A stretch of DNA of 64,000 bases, from positions 1-64,000 of the forward strand of contig JAVRFU010000123.1 of the NCBI GenBank assembly GCA_032717465.1, given 5' to 3'. Below, piece after piece: positions 1-10,260 of the stretch (positions within the stretch are counted from its first letter, which is position 1; each line of letters begins with the position of its first letter). Made by a program: the position numbers and the translations under genes. A model generated the notes under the pieces. The model ran no database searches, was not told the DNA's origin, and worked only from the letters and a program-made list of their open reading frames with translations. The DNA comes from Coenobita brevimanus (lineage: Eukaryota; Arthropoda; Malacostraca; Decapoda; Coenobitidae).

Positions 1-927
1 TTTTCTTTGTGGGAGGTGTTACACAGTTCATGATTTCATCATCCCTTGTATAATTCTTAACTTATGATAAAGTTTTGTTCATGATTGCATCATCCCTTGT
101 ATGAAATCCCAATGTACAGTATGCTGTATGTTTGTTCGCCATCTGCCACGTGGCTTCCATAGTGACCAGGTTTGTGTGTGTTCTACCTCACTCCCCCTTC
201 TCCTCCTTACAGTAGAGTAAGTCGTTCTTTCTGTTGGTCAGAGCAGGATTGTCAACTCTTCGTCCCCTTATGCCTTCATTTGGCACATCATTCTTTTACA
301 AGATTGAATCAAGCTCTGCCGCTGACCCTATATAATGAGCTTCAGCTCTCTGCATTAGTTGCCACCTTAGATCTACTCCTCATTCTGTTCACACTCTGTC
401 CTCCCCTGTACAGTATATTATTATTTTTAACGAGTGCTCAGGAAGTCGCCATGCCATCTAGCTGCTGTATAATTTGAGTATAAGTGTTATTACCATTTTT
501 CTTGTGCACTGTAAGAAGCCTAAGGCGTTAATTCGTAAGTTCCTGGTAAAGTTTTTATGATTCATATTGGTTCTGCATACTGTCAGCCAGTATTAGTAAT
601 ATTTTGTATCAGTAATAATATTATATCTTTGCATTAACTCAAAGACATTATCCGGTTTTCTCATTTTTATCAGGGCTGACTTTAGATAAATTTGCTCTTG
701 TTAAAATCGTGTTAATAGAGGCTATTATAGCAGTGTAACAATATATGTAAATCTGTTTTGCCCACTTACAGTATCCTTATGAGTCCTGAATGTTTAGTTG
801 TTAGTTTGAGCATTAAACTTTAACTTGTAATTTTACCTAAATCTTTTGTTTTGAACCTGTAACTTTGCGGGACAGTAGTGATTTTAGTATTCTACCTTAA
901 AGTGTTCATTATCTCTCTCTGTTCCGT

Positions 928-931
<4 letters not shown>
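1..931 (+). mobile_element. 3' end of a Gypsy-type LTR element (PPT and 3' LTR), unit A
   Basis: The purine run TTTGTGGGAGG (6-16) is the polypurine tract next to an LTR at 17-931 that begins TGTTAC and ends GTAACA. A TATATAA box lies at 329-335. The same LTR is at 41,404-42,282, and a shorter relative occurs on the opposite strand at 18,297-19,083. This copy is 36 bp longer than unit B, almost entirely through scattered one- or two-base insertions that neither other LTR has, so it looks like low-quality consensus rather than biological divergence. It is followed directly by an AT repeat. Confidence 0.88.
329..335 (+). promoter_or_regulatory. LTR TATA box
   Basis: TATATAA followed by ATGAGC, conserved in every LTR copy in the window (41,705-41,711 on plus; 18,859-18,865, 24,357-24,363 and 60,238-60,244 on minus). 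Conservation at the same LTR position supports a U3 core promoter; the start site itself is not visible. Confidence 0.6.

Positions 932-1002
<71 letters not shown>
932..1002. repeat. (AT)n microsatellite
   Basis: Uninterrupted AT dinucleotides directly abutting the 3' end of the Gypsy LTR. The partner at 42,283-42,358 contains ATCT interruptions. Confidence 0.97.
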
Positions 1003-1004
<2 letters not shown>

Positions 1005-1535
1005 CCAGCCATCCATCATCCAATCCTACGTTGCCCCATGAGGAGCGTAGGAGCCCGGAGTTTATACATGTAGTTGGTCCTGACATTTAAGATGAGAGTG
1101 ACCAACCTCACTCATCCCCTGAGTGGCATTACGTGACCAATCAACCCCAACCACCCTTTGGATATAAATCTTTACCGGCTCAATGACGATTGGAGCACAA
1201 TAATTGCCCACCTAAACCACCAGGCGCCAAAATTTGGTTATATGGTTACCACCCAGCATTGTAAATAGTTTCCCTGGTGTACAGGAAACCATTTTGGCTT
1301 GTCACTCAATGTACAGATCACCCATAAGCAGAAGAAAAGAGGAAAGAATGAAGGAATGAAAGACAAGAGAGAGGAGTGTACAAGTCACCCGTGGGCACAA
1401 GTACGAGGAAACAATGAAGGAAAGAAGAGATAGAAGAAGATGGAAGGAAAGAAGGATGGAGGAGAGGGACAGGGCAGACACTTCGAGAGCAGCACTACAT
1501 TGAGTGAGTGGAAGGTGAAAGTTTTTTAACTACCA
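1003..1535. repeat. SINE-like interspersed repeat, unit A
   Basis: A ~500-bp repeat present again at 42,359-42,873 and, diverged, at 24,716-25,166; part of it resembles 33,540-33,725. Read on the minus strand it contains CCTGGTGGTTTAGTGGGT, similar to a tRNA A box with flanks, and about 120 bp further a hairpin CACTCA..TGAGTG. No good B box is seen. The plus-strand end is rich in GAAGGAAAG and finishes before a TAGA repeat (1,541-1,573). A tRNA-derived SINE is likely but not proven. Confidence 0.6.
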
Positions 1536-1575
1536 CAAATAGAGTAGATAGATACATAGATAGATAGATATACAC

Positions 1576-1791
1576 ATGGGGTGGTGCAAAAAGTAGGTTG
1601 ACATTTACCATTTATTCCAACACAAAATACATACTTTTAGTCTCGTAAGTCATCCAAGTGTCCGCCCTCATTATTGACACATTCCTGGAGTCTGCCAGCC
1701 ACACATCGACACATAAGAGTTTTACATAACATAAGACTTTTACAAACACAATAAAAATATGTAATAATATCAACCTACTTTTTGCACCACC

Positions 1792-1796
<5 letters not shown>
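1576..1796 (-). mobile_element. Mariner-type MITE (deletion derivative), unit A
   Basis: Terminal inverted repeats GGGTGGTGCAAAAAGTAGG (left) and the reverse complement on the right, ending at a TA dinucleotide (1,795-1,796). The interior on the minus strand still encodes the end of a transposase-like frame, LQECVNNEGGHLDDLRD then stop, typical of the C-terminus of mariner/Tc1 transposases. About 220 bp long, so it is a non-autonomous internally deleted copy. The right end runs straight into a TA repeat. Unit B has four instead of five A in the TIR. Confidence 0.8.

Positions 1797-1855
<59 letters not shown>
1795..1855. repeat. (TA)n microsatellite at MITE end
   Basis: About 30 TA units beginning exactly at the TA target dinucleotide of the MITE, so either the MITE landed in a TA repeat or the repeat grew from the target site. 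The next 365 bp (1,856-2,220) show no recognisable feature. Confidence 0.95.
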
Positions 1856-1859
<4 letters not shown>

Positions 1860-2216
1860 TGTAGATATAGAGACAGAGAGAGAGAAAGCTGGTAGATAGA
1901 CACTTATAATACAAGGGTGGAGGTGCGTATGGGAGGCGAGATTATATAGAGTTGTGGGTGATATTAGTGGAAGCTGACAGTATATCTCTGGTGTCCTGTC
2001 AACTTGGGGAGGTGAGGAGTAGAGGCAGGTACAGCATACTTGACAGCTGGGAGGAAGGCAGAGGGAGTTGGCCACCTTCTTTGCGTACATGCTGGTAATG
2101 CACGAAAATGTGGGGCTGAAAGATGCACCTGACTTATACCCGGGGCTTCTGTGGCTGATATCTACCTGTATAAAATAGTCAGGTGTCACACGAAATGTAG
2201 CAAATTGGTGATTCGG

Positions 2217-2220
<4 letters not shown>

Positions 2221-2273
<53 letters not shown>
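2221..2273. repeat. (CT)n microsatellite
   Basis: Pure CT run; partner at 43,551-43,601. Confidence 0.97.
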
Positions 2274-2275
<2 letters not shown>

Positions 2276-2521
2276 GTCTATTCCGTACCCATTTTTCCTT
2301 TTTTTTATTCGCCGCTCATTCATCATCATCCTTTCCCTCCCTTCATCTGCATTCTTTTTCTGTTCTCTTCATTTACACTTTCTTTCCTTCATTAATTTCT
2401 TCAAATGTTTCTTCCTTTTCTCCTATACCCTTCCATTCATCCCTTCCTTCTTCCATCATCTTTTGCTTCACCTGATCTTTTTCCTTCCTGTTCTCTGCAT
2501 TCCTTGATACATAATCTGGTT

Positions 2522-2524
<3 letters not shown>

Positions 2525-2567
<43 letters not shown>
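2525..2567. repeat. (CT)n microsatellite
   Basis: Pure CT run; partner at 43,853-43,905 is about 10 bp longer. Confidence 0.97.
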
Positions 2568-2569
<2 letters not shown>

Positions 2570-3008
2570 CTCATATCTTTCATATATGATCTTTCTTGGT
2601 GCCTTCCTTCTTTTTTCCTTCACTCCTTTCCCTTTTACACACTAATTACTCTTTGCAACACCTGATTTGTTTTCCTCTTTTTGTTCTCATTTCTGTCTCA
2701 TGTACGATATTGTCTTCCTTTTTTTCTTATTTCCTTTGTGTATTTTTTCCCCTCTCTTTTCCTTGTTCCGTCTCCCACATTTCCTTTGCTTAATCAATTT
2801 CGTCTCCTTCTTCCCCCTTGCCCTTCTTCCCAGTGTAGTTTCTTCTTTCCTTGCTCGTTGGTTGAACTTACTTTTACAAGATTTAATTCTTTCATCACTT
2901 CCTTCTTTCATCCACCTTCTTCCCTCTTTCTTCTATTGTATATCCTCCTCTCTTTGATTGCACTATTTACTTCCTCATTCTCTCAGCTATCTGTCTATCT
3001 ATCGATAA

Positions 3009-3009
<1 letters not shown>

Positions 3010-3092
<83 letters not shown>
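3010..3092. repeat. (TG)n microsatellite
   Basis: About 41 TG units; partner at 44,349-44,431. Confidence 0.97.
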
Positions 3093-3094
<2 letters not shown>

Positions 3095-3276
3095 TTTCAT
3101 TCGCCACGTTCGTCCCTCGCAATTACTTCTCTCCGTTATTCCTTCTGGGTTTTTCTTCGTCCCTCTCTCCTCCTTTGCTTCACTTGCTCCGTCTCCCTTG
3201 TCCTCTTGCCCTTCCCTCCTTCAGTAGTGTCATATTCCTTCATTTCCTTTGGTCTTGTGCTTTTTTATTATTAATT

Positions 3277-3279
<3 letters not shown>

Positions 3280-3329
<50 letters not shown>
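3280..3329. repeat. (CT)n microsatellite, length differs between units
   Basis: About 25 CT units here and about 39 at 44,619-44,696; the largest length difference between the two duplicate units. Confidence 0.97.
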
Positions 3330-3331
<2 letters not shown>

Positions 3332-4386
3332 CACCACATCCTCCTCCTAATCTCTTTCCATACAGCCGTTCTCTTCCTCCATTCCATACATTTTTTCGCT
3401 CCACCCTTAAGCATTTTTTCTTCCTACCGCAGAACCATTTTACTCAGCTTAGGACCGAACCCCTCACAGTGGAAATGTCATACTCTTCGTCTCCCTTCCT
3501 TCTCGTTCACGTTCTTTTACACCGGTATCTTTTTTTTCGCTCTTGATCTTTCTTTCTGTTCCTCTTTCATTCCTGTCATGCGCTTCTTGTTTTTCTCTCT
3601 TCGTTTTTCGCTCGTCTCTTACCCTCTTTTCTTCTTGCACTCTTGTTTCACACAATGTGCATCTCCTCCTGCTTTCTCCTGTTCCTGTCTACCTTCTCTC
3701 CTCTTTGGCTTTGTTTGCTGTCCCTCCTCACTATATTATTTTGACATTCTTTAGCTTCTCCGACCACCCTTCCTCTCTCACTCTCTTATTTACTCTTTAT
3801 TCTTCACATCTCTGTCATCCTCTTCTTCTTCTCTCCCTTCTCTTTTATTTACCTCTGCTCATTATTTGTTCTCTTTCTCCTTCTCCATAGCTTTCTCCTT
3901 TCCGTTCATTCCTTGTTACACCCAATCCCTTCTAATTCATTTTTTCCCTCTCCGATTTCCTCATTCCCAGCTTCCTTTGTCTCTCTGTGTTCTCTCACTT
4001 TCTGTCTTACCTCCTTCCTCCTTCTTTTGTCTTTCTTAGATATTTTGTCTTCGTCTTTCTCCCTCTTGCCTTTCATCATGGTGATTTAATTTTGTTCTTT
4101 TCCTCCATTACTTCTCTTCCTTCTTGTCCTCCTCTTCCCTTTCTTCTCTCCAATTTCCTTGCTCCCGAATTTCCCCCTCTTTCCCTCTTCCTGCTTCTCT
4201 CCACATTTCCTCCCGGCCATTCTTCCTGGTTACCACAATTTTTCTGTCCCTGTAAAATCATATCGCCGCTCGCCCGTAACTCCTTCCTTCTCTCATCCTC
4301 ACAAATTTAGCCTCCTTGGCTACACATCCTCTTTCTTTCGCCTCCACGTTTTTCCTCATTTCTTTGGCTTCTGTTTTCTCTTTTTA

Positions 4387-4388
<2 letters not shown>

Positions 4389-4459
<71 letters not shown>
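4389..4459. repeat. (TG)n microsatellite within a degenerate repeat unit
   Basis: About 35 TG units that run into GTGTGAACAAAACAGCTCAG. Related short TGTGTGTGAAC phrases lie inside the degenerate ~140-bp repeat downstream, so this microsatellite looks like an expansion of that internal phrase. Partner at 45,757-45,828. Confidence 0.95.
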
Positions 4460-4462
<3 letters not shown>

Positions 4463-4469
4463 GGTGTGT

Positions 4470-4588
4470 GGGTGTGTGTGGGTGGGTGTGAACAAAACAG
4501 CTCAGTTTTTATCCGATATCAGCCATACTTGGTGGAGAGGATGAGGGTCACACAATGAGGGAAGCAACTCATTGTGAACAAGCCTCAT
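4470..4588. repeat. Left part of degenerate ~140-bp tandem repeat block
   Basis: Contains GTGAACAAAACAGCTCAG, TTTTTATCCGATAT and ACTTGGTGGAGAGGATGAGG, the same phrases that recur at 6,985-7,905. The family-1 retrotransposon is inserted between the two parts. Confidence 0.6.
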
Positions 4589-6886
4589 GGTGAACAAGCC
4601 TACATCTTTTCTATCCTTAATGACCTAGAGCAGTTTGTACAGCACCCTACCCGTATCCCTGACCGCCTTGGAGAGAGCTCCAACATACTTGACCTCTTCC
4701 TCACAACTAATCCTTCTGCTTACTCTGTCAATCTTTTCTCTCCGTTGGGCTCCTCCGATCACAACCTTATTACCTTAACCTGTCCTATCACTCCGGTACG
4801 GCCTGTGGACCCTCCAGGGAAACGTCGTCTGTGGCATTTTGGAGCCTTGGACTGGGAGGCCCTCAGGCAGTACTTCTTTGATTTTCCCTGGAATGATTAT
4901 TTCTTCCATGGCCGGGAGCCATCTGAGTGTGCCTTGCGCATTACGGAGATTATTCTCTCGGGCATGGAAGCATACATTCCTTTCTCATATCCTTTGACTA
5001 ACGCAAGAAAGCCTTGGTTTAACCACGCTTGTTCTAATGCTGTCCGCAACAAGGAGAGGGCCTACAAAAGGTACCGAAGCCAACCCACCTCTGAATCAGA
5101 TCATCTTTACGTTTCTGCCCGGAATCGTGCTAAGTCTGTTCTTCGCTCTACTAAAAATAATTTCATCCATACTAAATGCTCTCAACTCTCCGATCGAATT
5201 CTTCCCGCTCCTTCTGGCACCTTGCCAAAAATCTTTCTAACAACTTTACCTCATCATCCTTCCCTCCCCTTTTCTACTCTGATGGTTCTGTAGCTATTTC
5301 TTCTACTGATAAAGCAGATCTCTTCGCACTGAACTTTCTCCTCCAATTCCACCTTAGACGATTCCGGTGCTGTTCCTCCATCACTTCCCCCCTCTGACTT
5401 CCTCATGGCTGACATTAAAATTTCTTCAATTGATGTATTTTCTGCCATCACTGGCCTCAGTACTAACAAGGCATATGGGCCTGATGGGGTCCCTCCTGTT
5501 GTTCTCAAGAACTGTGCTTCTGTGCTTACACCCTGCCTAGGCAAACTCTTTCGCCTTTGTCTGTCAACTTGTACCTTTCCTTCTTGCTGGATGTTTGCTC
5601 TCATTCAGCCAGTCCCAAAGAAGGGTGACCACTCCCAACCCTCCAACTATCGTCCAATTGCTTTAACGTCCTGTAGTTCAAAAGTTTTCGAGTCAATTCT
5701 CAATAGAAAAATTTTAAGGCATCTTTCCTATCACAACCTTCTTTCCGATCGTCAGTACGGGTTCCGTCAGGGACGCTCCACTTGACATCTCAAAGGCTTT
5801 CGGTCGAGTCTGGCATAAATCTTTAATTTCCAAACTGCCCTCCTACGGTTTCTATCCTTCTATCTGTGCCTTCATCGCTAGCTTCCTTTCTGGTCGTTCT
5901 ATAGCCGCTGTTGTAGACGGCCATCGTTCTTCTCCTAGATCTATCAACATTGGTGTTCCTCAGGGCTCTGTCCTATCACCAACTCTCTTCCTTTTATTCA
6001 TCAATGATCTTCTAAGCTGTACATCTAACCCTATCCACTCATATGCTGATGACTCCACCCTTCACCTTTCCATTCCCGGTTCCCGCAACGCCCATCTCAA
6101 CAGTTACTTCAACAAACAAGAGATGAGGCTATGGCACACCTAATGTCTGACTTGGCTCGTATCTCTGACTGGGGTAAAAATAATATGGTTGTTTTTCATG
6201 CATCTAAGACTCAGTTCTTACACCTATCAACCCGACAAAATCTTCCACAAATATACCCACTAATGTTTAATAATATTCAGCTTAATCCTGCATCATCCTT
6301 GAACATGCTTGGGGTTTCATTTACTCGGGACTTATCTTGGAAAGATCATATTACATCTCTTGTAAAATCTGCTTCCAAGAGATTGGGTGTGCTAAGCTGA
6401 CTCCGCTCTTTCTTTACCCCTGCACAATTGTTGACTCTATACAGGGGTTTTATTCGCCCCTGTGTGGAGTACAACTCTCATGTGTGGGGATGCTCCCCAC
6501 ATACAGCTCTTCTCAATAGGGTGGAGTCAAAGGCTTTTCGTCTCATTAACTCTCCTCCTCTTACTGACTCCCTTCAACCTCTGTCTCTTCGCCGCACTGT
6601 TGCATCTTTATCTCTTTTCTATCGCTACTGTAATGGTCATTGCTCCTCTGAACTGTCTGCTTGCATTCCTCCACCTCTAAGACGGACGCGTAGCACCGTC
6701 TGGCAACAAACTCTCATCCCTTTTCTGTCCAACTCTCTAATGCAAGAGTTAACCGTTACTCCCAGTCTTTCATTTATGCAACAGGTCAGCTCTGGAACTG
6801 TCTCCCTCTGTCTGTATTTCCTGCTGCCTATGATCTCCAGTCTTTCAAACGCAGTGTGTCCAGGCATCTCAAAATGATCGGATCTT
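4589..6886 (+). pseudogene. Broken endonuclease-tail/reverse transcriptase ORF2, family 1 (unit A)
   Basis: The frame enters in the endonuclease tail (LDLFLTTNP and SDHNLI, the catalytic His motif of APE-type nucleases), continues to RT ([39 protein letters not shown]) and ends SRHLKMIGS. It is broken near 5,190-5,280 (a change around CTCCGATCG leads to a stop at 5,293), near 5,325, by a 77-bp deletion after GGACGCTCCACT at about 5,780, by two extra bases near 6,075, by an in-frame TGA at 6,398 and by a lost C at about 6,693. The motif after the catalytic Asp reads AFGRVW instead of AFDRVW. It cannot make a full-length enzyme. Confidence 0.88.
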
Positions 6887-6984
6887 GAATTTGGCTCTCT
6901 ATTGTATTTTGTTTTTCTCTTGGAGGGAACTGTTACTGCGGGCTCATGGCCTTTGGTTCCTTCTTCCTCGCATAAAAAAAAAAA
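4589..6984 (+). mobile_element. Non-LTR retrotransposon, family 1, 5'-truncated and broken (unit A)
   Basis: Runs from GGTGAACAAGCC to a poly-A tail at 6,974-6,984 after CTTCCTCGCAT. It lacks the 5' UTR, any ORF1 and most of the endonuclease. The same family occurs at 30,594-33,072 (open frame), 45,958-48,351 (duplicate), 14,285-14,582, 39,595-39,912 and, as endonuclease only, 28,835-29,895. Relative to 30,594-33,072 it has lost 77 bp between RT blocks. No convincing target-site duplication is visible. It belongs to the Jockey/CR1-like group of APE-endonuclease elements; the exact clade cannot be fixed by eye. Confidence 0.9.
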
Positions 6985-7905
6985 TTGTTTTTGAGAGTAA
7001 CTGGTCAAAGGTCAAGGTCACAGGGTTATATCAAACGCTTACCTGGCAAAATCAACTTCCATATTTTTTATCCATTTTAAACCAAATTTGGGAGAACCGT
7101 AGATGATAAGGCAAGAATGAAGTGATTCAGTTTTGTGAACAACGTCAAAGATCAAGGTAACAGGACAAGATCCCATTTTGAGCCGTATATGTGTGTGTTA
7201 ACAATATAACTCAGAACGCTTTTATCATATTTTATCCAAATCTAGTGGAAGGGTCAAGGGTCAGCCAAGAAGCAAGCCAAATTTTTTTAGAACAGTTGGT
7301 AAAAGGTTAATATCACAAGGCAAGGTTATGTCGAACATTTCCTATCCGATCTGAACCAAACTTGATGGAAGGGTTGTGGGCTAGACAAGAATGAGGACAC
7401 ATAATTTTGAGATCATTCAGTTAGTTGCCTCGTTCACTGGGCAGAGTCCAAGTTCAATCCATGTGTCTGTGTGTGAACAAAATAACTAATTTCGATCTGG
7501 TCTGGATCAGACTTGGTGGCTTAGTTGAGGATCACCCCCCAAAAAGAACAAAATATTTTTAGAACAATAAATGGTTGATTTACTGTATTTTTAGAACAAT
7601 AGATCCTTCTCAAGGTCACAAGAATCGGTCAGTCTACTCATACAGTTTTCATTCAAGGTCGATTAAGCTTTTTGGAAGGGTTCAGGCTAAAAGAAGTAAA
7701 AGTAGGTTCGACTTTATGAACCAGCAAAGGTCAAGGTCGCAGGAAAAGCTAAAATATCGATGTCACTGAGCCAGTCAAGACAAACAGATTGAACCCACAT
7801 TTGGTGGAAGGGTTAAGGGTTATGCAAGATGAAAGAAATTCCTTCTGAAGCTAATCTGTGTAAGGTGAGGGTCAAAGGACAAATTAGAATAAGTAGCCGT
7901 TAGAG
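6985..7905. repeat. Degenerate ~140-bp tandem repeat with AGGTCA half-sites (unit A)
   Basis: About six loosely conserved units of roughly 130-150 bp. Recurring phrases are TTTTTAGAAC or TTTTGAGA, TCAAAGGTCAAGGTCACAGG, TTTTATCCGATCT and CTTGGTGGAAGGGTCAAGG. TCAAGGTCA occurs exactly at 7,012-7,020 and 7,610-7,618, with one-mismatch forms near 7,731. TCAAGGTCA is the known extended half-site of FTZ-F1/ERR-type nuclear receptors, but the repeat is too diverged to claim function. No coding potential is seen. Confidence 0.65.
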
Positions 7906-7964
7906 TGGTTGGTGGGCGGGCTCTGATTGTTTCCTCTTTTTAAATCATAATTTACTACATTCTT

Positions 7965-7967
<3 letters not shown>

Positions 7968-8012
<45 letters not shown>
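7968..8012. repeat. (CT)n microsatellite
   Basis: Pure CT run; partner at 49,337-49,379. The following 480 bp (8,013-8,491) hold no recognised gene or repeat. Confidence 0.97.
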
Positions 8013-8014
<2 letters not shown>

Positions 8015-8511
8015 ATCCTTGCCTAGCTACCGACCTATCTGTCTATTTATCTAACAATCTCTTTCTCCTCAGTCTAACCTTTGACCTGCTGAGTTGAAGA
8101 CATACTTTCGTTTGCCGTTCCCAAGCCCCGATTAAGAAGGCGCCTGCCCAGCGATTCTCCTGCTCGTATTAAAATCAGTTTGTAAGAGACCTCATGGTAA
8201 AAGAAAGTGAGCTGTTAATTTTGCGGGTCAGCTAGTAGGCTTAATGTAGAAATTAGGGAAAAACGAGGATGCAACAACGTTTTATGTGAGAGGTAAATTG
8301 GTTAGGTTAATGAGACCTGTATGGTGAGAGATGAGGCAGTGTTTGTAGAGGAGCAGTGCTAGGCAACGTAAATGTCTTAGACACGAGACTAGTTAGGCGT
8401 GAAACCAGACTAAATGACAGTGACGGTTTCAGTCAAGGAAGGGTGCAAAGCTAAGCTAGGAAACATTGATAAAAGGTTATTAGTAGGAGTATACGAGGTC
8501 TCCTCAGAAAG

Positions 8512-10260
8512 TCATCAGCATATAACTATTACTTAAAATCAAAAACATCTGAATCACTTTCTCAATTTAAAATTGCTAGAAACCATGCAAAAACTGTAAT
8601 AAATCTTGCTAAATCAAACTTTCTTCAAAACCAAGCATCAAAACTACTTAACAACCCAAATGACAATAGAATATTCTGGTCAACTCTCAGTTCTTTCAAT
8701 AATAACTTTAACAAGTCATCATTCATTCCCCCATTAAAATCTCCAGATGGCAACATTACAAATGACCCGCGTGGGAAAGCAGATATCTTTGCCAGTACAT
8801 TTGCCAGAAATTCTACCTTAGAGGAAGCCAGCCAGAACGTCCCAGCACTAGAACTTAACTCTCCCGAAATTGTTCCACTTAAAATACAGACAAGGTACGT
8901 GAAATCCATCCTAGACAATTTACCTACCAACAAAGCTCTAGGCCCAGACGGAATTCCGCCAATTGTTTTGAAAAAGTGTTCCCCAGAACTTGCCTCTGTT
9001 TTTGCTAAATTATTCCGAATATACATCTGTACTTCTTCATTCCCTAATTCATGGAAAGAAGCTAATATCCACCCAATTCCAAAGAAAGGAAGTTCCTCTG
9101 ACCCCTCTGATTACAGACCAATAGCTGTCACATCTTCTCTTGGTAAGGTTTTTGAAACTGTAATTCATAAGCACATAGTTAAACATCTTGAATCCAACAA
9201 CTTAATTAGTGACAGACAGTATGGTTTTCGCCAAGAAAAATCCACCATTGACGTACTCAATCTCCTGACTCATACCACCCATCAATCAGTTGACTTACAT
9301 GGTGAAACTCAAGCTGTAGCCCTTAATATTTCTAAAGCTTTCGATAGAGTGTGGCACCATTCCCTGTTGTCCAGACTCCCTTGCTATGGACTAAACTCTT
9401 TTGTTCCTTTGATTTCCTCATATCTCAGCAACAGAAAAATAAGAGTAAAAGTAGATAATGTATATTCCAATTTCCACTCAATTAACGCCGGCGTGCTGCA
9501 GGGATCAGTTCTGGCACCAATTCTGTTCCTCGTTCACATTAATGATCTCTTATCTGTCACCCACAATCCCATCCATTCATATGCAGATGACTCAACACTT
9601 CATAGTTCATTCACACTCAGACATCCATTTACAAAGTCTGATATCTTTAACTCTCAACTCAGTACAGGCATCTCTTTAAATCAAGACTTATCCACGATCA
9701 GTGAATGGGGACAAAATAACCTTGTCTCATTTAATGCTAGTAAAACTAAATATATACAATTTACTAACAGACAGGTATTGCCAGAATCGTATATTACCTT
9801 CAATGCTACAAATATTCCCATTTCCAAAAGTATTGAAATTCTCGCCGTCACGCTTAATAATGCCCCCAGTTTACCTCTCATGTCAGATCACTTGCTAAAA
9901 CCGCCTCAAAGAAACTTGGATTATTGTACAGAGTCCGTAACTTCTTCACTGACGAGCAGTTAGCTATAATTTATAAGTCATGTGCGCTCTCAGCTTGAAT
10001 ACTGCTCACCCTTGTGGAGTGGATGTGGAGAGGTTGCATTAAAACAACTAGACAAAATTCAGAACAAAGCCGTTAGAATTATTAATAACTCTGCTATTAC
10101 TAACAAACTACCTCCCTACAAGGAAGAAGGAATGTTGTCCCCTTTGCGTTATTTTTATAGCAAATGCTCAGACGAAGTTGCGTCCATGGTGCCACCTCTC
10201 CATGCCTTCCATCGTGCTACACGGGCATCTGGTAGCGCTCATGACTGGAATGTCACTTAG
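8512..10260 (+). pseudogene. Reverse transcriptase ORF remnant, family 2 (unit A)
   Basis: The frame is open from 8,512 to 9,963 (483 codons) without a real start codon, because the element is truncated. RT blocks in order (numbered from 8,512): GPDGIPPIVLKK (~144), PKKGSSSDPSDYRPIAVTS (~190), [12 protein letters not shown] (~271), QGSVLAPILF (~330) and YADD (~357). The first Asp of the LDISKAFD motif, a catalytic metal ligand in RTs, is Asn (AAT, 9,325-9,327). Frameshifts near 9,870 and 9,988 move the C-terminal part (SQLEYCSPLWSGCGEVALKQ) into other frames. It is dead as an enzyme. Confidence 0.88.

Larger units (their letters stand above)
2221..4388. repeat. Pyrimidine-rich microsatellite tract, unit A
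   Basis: About 2.2 kb in which the plus strand is overwhelmingly C and T, full of TTCCTTC, CTCTTT and TCCCTC motifs. It contains pure CT repeats at 2,221-2,273, 2,525-2,567 and 3,280-3,329 and a TG repeat at 3,010-3,092. Open frames across it have only Leu/Ser/Phe/Pro-rich low-complexity translations on plus and Lys/Arg/Glu-rich ones on minus, so no gene is called. Polypurine/polypyrimidine DNA of this length can form triplex structures. Confidence 0.9.

Noticed and set aside
2405..4310. Several open frames of 60-200 codons in the CT-rich tract
   Set aside because: Translations are Leu/Ser/Phe/Pro runs or Cys-Val and Ser-Leu dipeptide repeats from the microsatellites; both strands are open and duplicated identically, with no domain signal.
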